Below, piece after piece: positions 44,900 through 53,852 of a stretch of DNA of 64,000 nucleotides. The notes beneath the pieces were generated by a model, which worked only from the letters and a program-made list of their open reading frames with translations, made no database searches and was not told the origin of the DNA. The position numbers and the translations under genes were made by a program. Source of the stretch: an uncultured Eubacteriales bacterium (GTDB lineage Bacteria; Bacillota; Clostridia; Lachnospirales; CAG-274); the NCBI GenBank assembly GCA_905201505.1, contig CAJKOJ010000001.1, positions 1 to 64,000 on the forward strand, read 5' to 3'. How positions within the stretch are numbered: the first letter of the stretch is position 1; every line of letters begins with the position of its first letter.

Positions 44900-46687
44900 A
44901 TGAAAAGATTTATAATTAGTTCAGCAGCGGCAGCTTTGGCTATGACTATGGGGACAACTGCAATGGCTGCAAATGGTGACTCAAAATATTTTAAAGACGT
45001 GACTGTAAATAATTATGGTTGGGCTGTTGAGTATATTGATTATATTGCTCAAAATGGTATAGCTTCAGGTATAGGTGCTGATATGTATGCACCGGGAAGT
45101 AACATTGAAAGAGGCGATTTCGCTGTACTTGTTAATAAGACTTTTACATTTAAAGAAGCTAAACTTGCTACATATGGACTTAAAGATGTTCCTGAAAATT
45201 CATACTATGCTCAGGCAATTGCAAATTGCTGCGGTGCGGGTGTAATTACTGAAAGAGGAATGTATTTCCCTGAAAGTGATATTACAAGAGGGGATGCAAT
45301 AGTTATGCTTTACAGAGCTTTAAACAGCAATAATCTTGTGGGCGGAAATATAAGCTCTGATATATCAATGTTTAATGACGGTGAACAGCTTTCTACAATT
45401 GAAAGAAAGCTTGCAGCCGGCACACTTAATAAGATTGGTGTTATAAATGGTGATGATAAGGGTAATATTAACCCGGCTGCAACAATGACAAGAGCTGAAA
45501 TGGCTGTAGTGTTTGCAAAGCTTGATAAGTATATTGATGAATACAAAGTTTCAGAAGCACAAAAAGCTGAAGAAGACGCTGCAAAGAAGGAAGAAGAAGA
45601 TTTAAAGAAGGAAGAAGAAAAGAAAGAAGAGGCTAAGGCTGAAGAAAGCAGAGATTACAGTGCTGAAGATGTTAAAGAACCTATTGTTGCTGCTAATGGG
45701 GGTACAATAAGCGTTACAGATTCTACTGTAAGAGTAAGCGGTGATAATGGTATCACAGCAGATAATAAAAGTGAAATAGATATAGAAAATACAAATGTTA
45801 CAGCTATTGGCGGAAATGCTGTTGCAGCTCAAAATGGTGCTGTGATAAAAATGAAAAACGGCTCTGCAACAGGAACTAATGGTAACGGTGTATATGCAGG
45901 CAATGATTCTGAAGTAACTGTTGAAGGTACAAAGATTAAGGCTGACGGAAACGACTCAAAATATAGTGCAGAAGTTCGCAGTGGCAAAATGTCAATTGAG
46001 AATACATCAATTACTGCTGCTGAAAATAAAGGTGCTGTACTGGTTGCAGACGGCGGTAAGCTGGATTTATCAAATGTAAGCATAGATGCAAAAACCGGTG
46101 TAGGTAAAGGAACTTATGCAGGTGCAATTGATATAATTTCAACAGATGATAATAAGAGCGAAATAAACCTTGAAAATGTTACTATAACCAACACAAGCGG
46201 TTCTGCTTTCTATGTAAGAGAAAGTGATGTTACAATTAATATAAAGGGCAGAAACAAGATTAATGCACCAATGTTAATTAATTCTCCTGATATAAGAAAA
46301 GAAGAGCAGGAAAGAGGAAATAATATTACTCTTAATTTAAGTGATGAAGCTACAATTCAGAATACAAGAATTGTACTTGATCCTAAGACTGTATTAGATA
46401 TTAATCTAGATAGAAACACTTACTTAGGAGGTCAAATTGATACAGAGGTTAAAGGGTATATTAATATAACAATGGATCAGGATGCTACTCTTGCACTTGA
46501 CAGTGATCTTTATCTTGATGGATTTAATAATAATGCAAGTTTTGATTTTGCAAATATTATTGATAATGGATTTAATATTTACTATAATGAAAACAATCCT
46601 GACAATGACTGGCTTGAGGCAAAAACTTATGAATTAGTTTTAGGCGGCAAGCTTATACCTTACAGTAAACAGGATATAGTGAGATAA
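44900..46687 (+). CDS. S-layer-homology surface protein with beta-helix domain
   Basis: A 595-residue secreted protein: signal peptide 1-23 (AMA-ANG), three SLH motifs (about 28-205: KDVTVNNYGWAVEYIDYIAQNGIASGIG..., YYAQAIANCCGAGVI, LAAGTLNKIGVINGDD...MTRAEMAVVFAK), a Lys/Glu-rich coiled linker (about 215-250), then a right-handed beta-helix of Asn/Ser-rich strands. SLH motifs anchor it to the pyruvylated cell-wall polymer. No catalytic residues were recognised in the helix; the role may be adhesion or structure. GAAAGGAG precedes the ATG at 44900; the frame extends further up without reason. Confidence 0.85.
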   Translation: MKRFIISSAAAALAMTMGTTAMAANGDSKYFKDVTVNNYGWAVEYIDYIAQNGIASGIGADMYAPGSNIERGDFAVLVNKTFTFKEAKLATYGLKDVPENSYYAQAIANCCGAGVITERGMYFPESDITRGDAIVMLYRALNSNNLVGGNISSDISMFNDGEQLSTIERKLAAGTLNKIGVINGDDKGNINPAATMTRAEMAVVFAKLDKYIDEYKVSEAQKAEEDAAKKEEEDLKKEEEKKEEAKAEESRDYSAEDVKEPIVAANGGTISVTDSTVRVSGDNGITADNKSEIDIENTNVTAIGGNAVAAQNGAVIKMKNGSATGTNGNGVYAGNDSEVTVEGTKIKADGNDSKYSAEVRSGKMSIENTSITAAENKGAVLVADGGKLDLSNVSIDAKTGVGKGTYAGAIDIISTDDNKSEINLENVTITNTSGSAFYVRESDVTINIKGRNKINAPMLINSPDIRKEEQERGNNITLNLSDEATIQNTRIVLDPKTVLDINLDRNTYLGGQIDTEVKGYINITMDQDATLALDSDLYLDGFNNNASFDFANIIDNGFNIYYNENNPDNDWLEAKTYELVLGGKLIPYSKQDIVR

Positions 46688-46704
46688 AATAATTGAAATA
46701 TTAA

Positions 46705-46745
46705 AAAGGGTTTGTGAAAATATGTGTTTTCACAAACTCTTTTAA
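46705..46745 (+). terminator. Terminator of the SLH protein gene
   Basis: Stem AAAGGGTTTGTGAAAA / TTTTCACAAACTCTTT (one G-T wobble), then TTTAAT. Confidence 0.85.
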
Positions 46746-46753
46746 TATATTTT

Positions 46754-46787
46754 ATAAAAAAGCGGTGCCAGATTATTCTGACACCGC
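46754..46787 (-). terminator. Terminator of glgC-glgD
   Basis: On the minus strand: GCGGTGTCAGA / TCTGGCACCGC (one mismatch), 4-nt loop, then TTTTTTAT. Confidence 0.88.
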
Positions 46788-46800
46788 AGTTTGCTTTATA

Positions 46801-47913
46801 TTAAACTACCTGTCCTTTTGTAATAACAACAGGATCATCAGGAGTACCAATAAGCTGTTTACCATCGCTTATAACGGCTTCCTTATCTATAATGGCATTT
46901 TCAATTACACAGCCCTTGCCAATATATGAGCTTTTCATAATGATTGAATTATTTACCTTTGCTCCCTCGGAAATTGTAACTTTTCTGAACAATACAGAAT
47001 TTGATACGGCACCATCAATAATAGTACCGGTACCTACAATTGAATTCTTAACATTTGCTGTTGAGTTAAACTTTGCAGGAGGGTCATCACTTGGTTTAGT
47101 ACTGATATAAGGTTCGCTCTTAAATATTGACATAACTTCAGGCTTAAGGAAATCCATATTTGTTTCCATATAGGCCTCAACACTGTTAAGTGTGTTCCAA
47201 TATCCGTCAAAATTATATCCGTATATATTTAAATTGTTTTTGTTTCTTAGAATAATATCTTTAACAAAATCATAGTATCCCTTTGGAATAGCTGTCTCAA
47301 GAAGTTTAATAAGAAGAGGTCTTGAAATAACATATATTCCGAGAGATATGTTATCGCTCTTAGGATCAATAGGCTTTTCTTCAAATGAAGTAAGCTTCAT
47401 ATTGTCATCAAAGGTTACAACACCATAGTCGTGAGGATCTTTTGTTGTACCTGCAATATCTTTTGTAACAATGGTGACATCAGCGTTCTTTTCTATATGG
47501 TAATCAAGCAGTTTCTGGTAATCCATTTTATAAACAGCATCACCTGACGCAATTACTACATAAGGTTCATGGCTCCTTTTAAGGAAAGAGATATTCTGAT
47601 AAATTGAGTCAGCTACACCTCTGAACCAAAAATTGTTTTCACTTGTAAGAAATGGTGTAAATATATACAAACCGCCTTCTTTTCTGTCTAAATCCCACCA
47701 CTTAGCTGATGATAAATGGTCCTGAAGACTGCGTGAATTATACTGAGTAATAACTGCAACCTTATTAATAGAGGAATTTGACATATTACTGAGTGTAAAG
47801 TCAATTGCTCTGTAGGAAGATGCAACGGGCATAGCCGCTATCGCTCTTACCTTACAAAGAGTTTTAAGTCTTTCGCTGTTGCCTCCGGCAAGAATAATAC
47901 CTATAGCTTTCAT
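46801..47913 (-). CDS. glgD: Glucose-1-phosphate adenylyltransferase subunit GlgD
   Basis: A 370-residue ADP-glucose pyrophosphorylase-like protein: nucleotidyltransferase domain (IILAGGNSERLKTLCK, YRAIDFTLSNM, VIASGDAVYKMDY) and a left-handed beta-helix with repeated hexapeptides at the C-terminus. GlgD is regulatory or weakly catalytic and pairs with GlgC in Firmicutes. Two bases after glgC. GAGGGGGC serves as ribosome binding site. Confidence 0.94.
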   Translation of the reverse strand: MKAIGIILAGGNSERLKTLCKVRAIAAMPVASSYRAIDFTLSNMSNSSINKVAVITQYNSRSLQDHLSSAKWWDLDRKEGGLYIFTPFLTSENNFWFRGVADSIYQNISFLKRSHEPYVVIASGDAVYKMDYQKLLDYHIEKNADVTIVTKDIAGTTKDPHDYGVVTFDDNMKLTSFEEKPIDPKSDNISLGIYVISRPLLIKLLETAIPKGYYDFVKDIILRNKNNLNIYGYNFDGYWNTLNSVEAYMETNMDFLKPEVMSIFKSEPYISTKPSDDPPAKFNSTANVKNSIVGTGTIIDGAVSNSVLFRKVTISEGAKVNNSIIMKSSYIGKGCVIENAIIDKEAVISDGKQLIGTPDDPVVITKGQVV

Positions 47914-47915
47914 AA

Positions 47916-49196
47916 TTAAATCGCCCCCTCAAGAATAATTACAGACTGCCCGCTTGGAAGCTTGTTATCTGTATAATTGTCTGCCTTTGTAGGACCATAA
48001 ATTACACAGTTTTTACCGACTTCAATTCCGTCAGGAACGGTAGTGCTGCTGCCAATAACGGTAATACCTGTATTGTAAATATGAGGCTTTCCTTCATTAG
48101 GAATATTATCACCTGTACCCATGATAACATTATCGCCGATTTTTGTGTTTTGGTCAATGATACATCTGTCAATTACAGCGTTTTTGCCAATATGACAGCC
48201 TTCCATTATAATTGAATCCTTTATAACAGCACCTTTTTCAATTATAACATTTTTACTGAGTACGGAATGTTCAACTTTTCCCTCAACTTCACAGCCTTCG
48301 GAAACAATACTTGTCTTTATTTCTGATTCAGGTCCTGTGTACATAGGAGGCTGCAGATTGCTGTTTGTGTATATTTTCCAGAAGTCTTCATACAAGTTAA
48401 ATTCAGGAAGCGTCTTTATAAGCTCCATATTTGCTGCCCAGTATGATTCAATTGTTCCTACATCTTTCCAATAATCTTTAAATCTGTAGGCATAAAGTGT
48501 CATACCTTTATCAAGCATTGAAGGTATGATATGCTTACCAAAGTCGCTGTCAGAATGGATTTTGTTATCTTCAATAAGGGCATCTCTCAGCTTGTCCCAT
48601 GTGAATATGTAAATACCCATACTTGCAAGATTGCTCTTTGGGTGTTCCGGCTTTTCTTCAAATTCATAAATTTTGTCGTTTTCATCGGCATTCATAATAC
48701 CAAAACGGCTTGCTTCCTCGAGACTTACTTCGAGAACGGCAATTGTAACATCACAGTTGTTTTGTTTGTGATATTTAAGCATAGCTGCATAATCCATTTT
48801 GTAAATATGGTCACCTGACAAAATAAGTACATATTCAGGTTTATTGGCGTCAATGTAGTCAATGTTCTGATAAATAGCGTTAGCTGTTCCGGAATACCAT
48901 TCACCCTTTTCGCCTTCTCTCATATGTGGTGCAAGAATTGATACTCCACCGTTTCTTGTGTCCAAATCCCATGGAACACCAATACCAATATGTTGGTTAA
49001 GTGTAAGAGGCTGATACTGTGTGAGTACACCTACAGTTTCAACTCCCGAATTGACACAATTACTCATAGGAAAGTCTATAATACGATATTTTCCTCCAAA
49101 TGCAACTGCCGGTTTAGCCTTATCCATTGTAAGAATACCTAAACGGCTTCCTTGTCCTCCGGCTAATAACATAGCCATCATTTCTTTTTTACGCAT
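47916..49196 (-). CDS. glgC: Glucose-1-phosphate adenylyltransferase GlgC
   Basis: A 426-residue catalytic subunit: [69 protein letters not shown] and a C-terminal beta-helix. Makes ADP-glucose for glycogen. Co-transcribed with glgD. No other glycogen gene (glgA, glgB, glgP) lies in the window. Confidence 0.96.
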   Translation of the reverse strand: MRKKEMMAMLLAGGQGSRLGILTMDKAKPAVAFGGKYRIIDFPMSNCVNSGVETVGVLTQYQPLTLNQHIGIGVPWDLDTRNGGVSILAPHMREGEKGEWYSGTANAIYQNIDYIDANKPEYVLILSGDHIYKMDYAAMLKYHKQNNCDVTIAVLEVSLEEASRFGIMNADENDKIYEFEEKPEHPKSNLASMGIYIFTWDKLRDALIEDNKIHSDSDFGKHIIPSMLDKGMTLYAYRFKDYWKDVGTIESYWAANMELIKTLPEFNLYEDFWKIYTNSNLQPPMYTGPESEIKTSIVSEGCEVEGKVEHSVLSKNVIIEKGAVIKDSIIMEGCHIGKNAVIDRCIIDQNTKIGDNVIMGTGDNIPNEGKPHIYNTGITVIGSSTTVPDGIEVGKNCVIYGPTKADNYTDNKLPSGQSVIILEGAI

Positions 49197-49493
49197 AGCT
49201 GCAATCCCTCCATTCGCTATGATTTCTTTAAATATATAATAACATATTTCTATGGTGAATTACAACAAAAATTATGTATTTTTTTAAAAAAATAATTAAT
49301 ATTTCGTTTAACAAAAATTGACAAAATAGTGTATATGTTAAAAAGTTTTCTAAAAAGAGATAAAATAAATTGTAAAATTATGTATAAAAATGACAAAAAC
49401 TAAAAATCTAAAGGTTTAATTAATTTATGTGGTAATTTATAGTAAAATGGGTTAATATATAGGTAAGTATTTAAATACTGTAAGGAGGATATT
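49197..49493. other. Divergent promoter region between glgC and nadE
   Basis: AT-rich stretch without a gene. A possible -10 TAAAAT (49442-49447) faces nadE; I see no convincing operator or riboswitch. Confidence 0.45.
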
Positions 49494-51419
49494 ATGAAAT
49501 TCGGATTTATTAGAACGGCAGCGGCTACTCCTGATATGAAAGTGGCAGATTGCGGATATAATGTAGAAAATATAATAAGTTGTATAGAAGAAGCATACAG
49601 CAATAATGCAGAAATTATAGTCTTCCCTGAATTGGCTGTTACAGGATATACATGCGGGGATTTATTTTTGCAGAGAAGGTTAATTAAATCAGCTTTAATG
49701 GGTATTGAAACAATAAAGAAATATACTGTTGGTAAAAATATCATTGTTATTGTTGGTTTCCCTTTTGAATATCTTGGTAACTTATATAATTGTGCTGCTG
49801 TGCTTTACAAAGGTATGACACTGGGAATTGTGCCGAAAAGTTTTCTTCCAAACTACAATGAGTTTTATGAGATGAGATGGTTTAAGGAAGCTTTAGGTGA
49901 TACAAGAATTGTAGACTTTTTGGGTGAAGATGTTCCATTTGGTACAAATGTACTTATAAAGTCTGAAAGTATGCCTGAACTTACATTAGGTGTGGAAATA
50001 TGCGAAGACCTATGGAGTGTTATACCTCCTTCTTTAAACCATGCTCTTGCAGGAGCAACCATTATTGCAAATCCGTCAGCAGGAAATGAAATAACAGGTA
50101 AAGATATGTACAGAAAAGCTCTTGTAGAAGGTCAGTCTGCAAGAATTATAGGCGGTTATATTTATGCTTGTGCAGGTGAAGGCGAATCAACAACTGATGT
50201 TGTATATTCAGGTCATAATATTATTAGTGAAAACGGCGTCACATTGGCAGAGACTGAAAGGTTTAAAAATGGAATTGCATACGGAGATATTGATGTATTC
50301 AGGATAATTACCGAAAGGCAGAGAAACAGCTCTTTTAGAACAGATAATGTAGATTACACTGTAGTTGAAATTGATTTCAAACCAAATTGTGAAGATATAA
50401 ACAGATTTGTTGATCCTTCTCCTTTTGTACCTAAGGATTTGAAAAAACGAGAAAAAAGGTGCGAGGAAATTTTAAATATACAGGCTTATGGACTTAAAAA
50501 GAGAATAGAGCACATAGGATGTAAAAATGTTGTGGTCGGAATAAGCGGCGGACTTGATTCAACTCAGGCACTTATAGTAACAGCGAGGGCTTTTGAACTT
50601 GCAAAAATGGACAAGAAGGGTATTGTTGCTGTCACTATGCCTTGCTTTGGAACAACAGACAGAACATATAACAATGCAGTAAACCTTGTAAAGGAAATAG
50701 GAGCAACATTAATTGAGATAAATATAAGAGATGCAGTTATGCAGCATTTTGAGGATATAGGGCATAATCCGGAAATTCATGATTTGACATATGAAAATTC
50801 TCAGGCGAGAGAGAGAACTATGATTCTTATGGATATAGCTTCAAAATACAATGGATTTGTTGTAGGTACAGGGGACTTAAGTGAGCTTGCTTTAGGCTGG
50901 GCTACGTATAACGGAGATCATATGAGTATGTACGGAGTAAACTGTTCAGTGCCTAAAACTCTTATAAGATACCTTATACAGTATTATGCTGAAATTGTTG
51001 CTGATGGAAAGCTAAAAGATATTTTGTTTGATATTCTTGATACTCCTGTATCTCCTGAACTTTTGCCTCCGGATAAGGATGGTAAAATTGCACAGATTAC
51101 AGAGGATGTAGTAGGACCTTATGAACTCCATGATTTCTTTTTATATAATATGATGAGACTGTGTTTTGAGCCTGATAAAATATTCTACCTGGCAAAAATT
51201 GCATTTGCAGGTAAATATGAAGATAAAATTATATACAAGTGGTTAAGAAATTTTTATTGGAGGTTTTTCTCTCAGCAATTTAAGAGAAGCTGTTTGCCTG
51301 ACGGACCAAAGGTGGGTTCTGTAAGTCTAAGTCCTAGAGGTGACTGGAGAATGCCGAGTGATGCATCTGTTGGTGAATGGATGAAAGTACTTGATGAAAT
51401 AGAAAAAAGTTTGGATTAA
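49494..51419 (+). CDS. nadE: Glutamine-dependent NAD+ synthetase
   Basis: A 641-residue two-domain enzyme. The N-terminal nitrilase-like glutaminase has its triad Glu46 (FPELAVTGY), Lys115 (GIVPKSFLPN) and Cys170 (VEICEDLW), which frees ammonia from glutamine. The C-terminal synthetase has the ATP motif GISGGLDSTQA, then GTGDLSELALGW, and adenylates and amidates NaAD to NAD+. Length fits the fused form. GGAGGATATT precedes the ATG. Confidence 0.96.
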   Translation: MKFGFIRTAAATPDMKVADCGYNVENIISCIEEAYSNNAEIIVFPELAVTGYTCGDLFLQRRLIKSALMGIETIKKYTVGKNIIVIVGFPFEYLGNLYNCAAVLYKGMTLGIVPKSFLPNYNEFYEMRWFKEALGDTRIVDFLGEDVPFGTNVLIKSESMPELTLGVEICEDLWSVIPPSLNHALAGATIIANPSAGNEITGKDMYRKALVEGQSARIIGGYIYACAGEGESTTDVVYSGHNIISENGVTLAETERFKNGIAYGDIDVFRIITERQRNSSFRTDNVDYTVVEIDFKPNCEDINRFVDPSPFVPKDLKKREKRCEEILNIQAYGLKKRIEHIGCKNVVVGISGGLDSTQALIVTARAFELAKMDKKGIVAVTMPCFGTTDRTYNNAVNLVKEIGATLIEINIRDAVMQHFEDIGHNPEIHDLTYENSQARERTMILMDIASKYNGFVVGTGDLSELALGWATYNGDHMSMYGVNCSVPKTLIRYLIQYYAEIVADGKLKDILFDILDTPVSPELLPPDKDGKIAQITEDVVGPYELHDFFLYNMMRLCFEPDKIFYLAKIAFAGKYEDKIIYKWLRNFYWRFFSQQFKRSCLPDGPKVGSVSLSPRGDWRMPSDASVGEWMKVLDEIEKSLD

Positions 51420-51435
51420 TATATTGATAGTTCAG

Positions 51436-51459
51436 AGGCAGAGAAATATATCTCTGCCT
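51436..51459 (+). terminator. Terminator of nadE
   Basis: Perfect stem AGGCAGAGA / TCTCTGCCT with a 6-nt loop, then TTTAATTG. Confidence 0.85.
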
Positions 51460-51645
51460 TTAATTGTCTAAATATAAATTTTTTAATTTACTTATTAAGG
51501 TAAAAATGTATACTATTTTTGCAAGATTATAGTTTTTAATAATTTATAAATTTACAGAATAAATTGAAAATTTACTCTTGTGTAAATTTTAATTTAGGTA
51601 TACAATAAATGTAAATATTGTTTGAAGTGAAAGGAAACAGAAAAT

Positions 51646-52713
51646 ATGGCAAAGAAAGTTATTGCTGTGCTTTTTGGCGGTCAGTCATCAGAGCATGATG
51701 TATCCAAAGTTAGTGCGGCTACTATTATATCCAATATTAATCAGGATAAATATACAATTATTCCAATTTATATTACTAAGGAAGGTCACTGGCTTTTATA
51801 TGACGGACCTGTAGAAAATATACAAAACGGTACTTGGGAAAAATATGCAAGCTCTGCTGTTTTAAGTCCTGACGCTACACATAAAGGAATTTTTAGAATT
51901 GTAGGAGAAAAAGTTAAACTTATACCTATAGATTTGGTTTTCCCTGTGCTTCATGGGGCTAACGGTGAGGATGGTACAATTCAGGGGCTTTTTGAACTGG
52001 CAAAAATACCTTATGTGGGCTGTGGTGTTCTATCATCAGCTGTAAGTATGAATAAGGCATATACAAAGTTGGTTGTGGAAAAGCTTGGTGTTGAGCAGGC
52101 TAAGTATGCTGTTTGTTACAGAAATGAAATAGAAAATAATATTGAAGAGTGCATTGAAAAAATTGAAGAGGCATGTGGGTATCCATGTTTTGTAAAGCCT
52201 GCCTGTGCAGGATCAAGCGTAGGGATAACTAAGGCACATAACAGGACTGAACTTGTGGATGGCTTATGGACTGCAGCTAAAGAAGACAGGACAATTGTTA
52301 TAGAAGAAAATATTACGGGTTTTGAACTGGAGTGTGCAGTACTTGGAAATACTGAAGTTCAGGCGTCTGCTGTTGGTCAGGTCCTTGCAGCTGCCGAATT
52401 CTATGATTATGATGCAAAATATAATAATAAGGAATCAAAGACTGTAATTCCTGCACCTATTCCTGAGGATAAGGCAAATGAAATAAGAGAAAATGCAGTG
52501 AAAATATTTAAAGCACTTGACGGAAGAGGATTGTCAAGAGTTGACTTTTTCATGGAGGAGAGTACAGGTAAAATTGTATTTAATGAAATAAATACTTTAC
52601 CGGGTTTTACTCCTATAAGTATGTACCCTATGCTTTTTAATGAGGTGGGTCTTTCTACAGAAGAACTTGTAGACAAAATAATAGATTTAGGTTTTAGCAG
52701 AAACGAGGACTAA
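51646..52713 (+). CDS. ddl: D-alanine--D-alanine ligase
   Basis: A 355-residue ATP-grasp enzyme: VLFGGQSSEHDVSKVSA, LHGANGEDGTIQG, CFVKPACAGSSVGITK, the omega loop EFYDYDAKY, with the Tyr of D-Ala (not D-Lac) ligases, and FNEINTLPGFTP. Joins two D-Ala for the peptidoglycan precursor. GTGAAAGGAAAC precedes the ATG. Four bases before murI. Confidence 0.96.
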   Translation: MAKKVIAVLFGGQSSEHDVSKVSAATIISNINQDKYTIIPIYITKEGHWLLYDGPVENIQNGTWEKYASSAVLSPDATHKGIFRIVGEKVKLIPIDLVFPVLHGANGEDGTIQGLFELAKIPYVGCGVLSSAVSMNKAYTKLVVEKLGVEQAKYAVCYRNEIENNIEECIEKIEEACGYPCFVKPACAGSSVGITKAHNRTELVDGLWTAAKEDRTIVIEENITGFELECAVLGNTEVQASAVGQVLAAAEFYDYDAKYNNKESKTVIPAPIPEDKANEIRENAVKIFKALDGRGLSRVDFFMEESTGKIVFNEINTLPGFTPISMYPMLFNEVGLSTEELVDKIIDLGFSRNED

Positions 52714-52717
52714 GAAT

Positions 52718-53524
52718 ATGGATGTAAGACCTATTGGTATATTTGATTCGGGAGTAGGCGGTCTGACAGTTGTAAAACAGATAATGAAAGTTCTTCCTTG
52801 TGAGGATTTGGTTTATTTTGGGGATACGGCAAGAGTGCCCTATGGTTCCAAAAGCAAAGAAACTGTTACTAAGTTTTCAGAACAGATAATAAGGTTTTTG
52901 AAAACTAAAAATGTTAAAGCAATTGTCATTGCCTGTAATACTGTAAGTTCAAATTGTTATGAAAGTCTTTCAGATGTTTTTAATGGGCTGCCTATAATAG
53001 AAGTAGTCACTCCAGGAGTTGAAAGCTGTCTTAAAGCTACTAAAAACAAAAGGGTTGGACTTATTGGTACTCAAGGTACAGTAAATTCAGGAGCTTATGA
53101 AAAGCGTCTGAAAAATGCTGATAATGAAATTCAGGTTTTTAAAAGGGCTTGTCCGCTTTTTGTACCCCTTGCTGAAGAGGGCTGGACTGATAATGAAATT
53201 GCAAGACTTACTGTAAAGGAATACCTTACTGAGCTTGTTGAAAAGAATATTGATACAATTATACTTGGTTGTACTCATTATCCAATTTTAAAAACAAGTA
53301 TTGGCAGGTTTGTGGGGGAAAATATAACCATTGTTGATCCTGCAGAAGCTACGGCAATTAAGCTAAAGGAATATCTTGATTGTCATAATATGCTTACTGA
53401 AAATACCTGTGAGGGTAAAAGGGATTTTTATGTAAGTGATGATTATGCAAACTTTGACAGTGTATGTAAAAGTGTACTTAAGTATACTTGTAAAGCTGAA
53501 AAAGTGGATATTGAAAGGTATTGA
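52718..53524 (+). CDS. murI: Glutamate racemase
   Basis: A 268-residue racemase making D-Glu: GIFDSGVGGLTVVKQ, FGDTARVPYG, catalytic Cys in IACNTVSS and LGCTHYPIL. Operon partner of ddl, supplying two D-amino acids for peptidoglycan. The gap to ddl is only 4 bases. Confidence 0.96.
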   Translation: MDVRPIGIFDSGVGGLTVVKQIMKVLPCEDLVYFGDTARVPYGSKSKETVTKFSEQIIRFLKTKNVKAIVIACNTVSSNCYESLSDVFNGLPIIEVVTPGVESCLKATKNKRVGLIGTQGTVNSGAYEKRLKNADNEIQVFKRACPLFVPLAEEGWTDNEIARLTVKEYLTELVEKNIDTIILGCTHYPILKTSIGRFVGENITIVDPAEATAIKLKEYLDCHNMLTENTCEGKRDFYVSDDYANFDSVCKSVLKYTCKAEKVDIERY

Positions 53525-53556
53525 TAAATTTTGAGAAATTTTACATTAAAATGTGC

Positions 53557-53585
53557 TTGACTTTGGTTTTTGTAAGTGTTATTAT
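53557..53585 (+). promoter_or_regulatory. Predicted promoter of the thrS T-box transcript
   Basis: TTGACT, 17 bases, TATTAT; start expected near 53592. Confidence 0.75.
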
Positions 53586-53591
53586 GTTATT

Positions 53592-53811
53592 GATAAAATC
53601 ATTGATGAGGACAGTAACTTTTGTTTAACCATTGCAGAGAGGAATGTGTTGGCTGTGAACATTCTATGGCAGCAAAATGTGAAAACCACCTCAGAGTGGC
53701 TCTAATAAAGCTCGGTTGACTTCCGTTAAAGGTTATTAAGTGGCAGTTTTTACTGCAAGTAGGGTGGAACCACGGTAACTCGTCCCTTTTTGGGAGTGTT
53801 ACCGTTTTTTT
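53592..53811 (+). promoter_or_regulatory. T-box riboswitch upstream of thrS
   Basis: Stem I region begins GATGAGGACAGTAA (53604-53617). Candidate threonine specifier ACC at 53685-53690 within AAAACCACC. T-box sequence AGGGTGGAACCACGG (53761-53775). Terminator stem CGGTAAC / GTTACCG (53773-53804) with a following T run. Uncharged tRNA-Thr would stabilise the antiterminator. The leader fills the 330 bases between murI and thrS. Confidence 0.95.
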
Positions 53812-53852
53812 GTTGTTAAATTTGAAATTCATTGAGAAAAGGAGTGTATAAA

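Noticed and set aside
53599..53832. Minus-strand open frame over the thrS leader
   Set aside because: It coincides with the T-box riboswitch, has no ribosome binding site and its sequence is explained by leader RNA structure.
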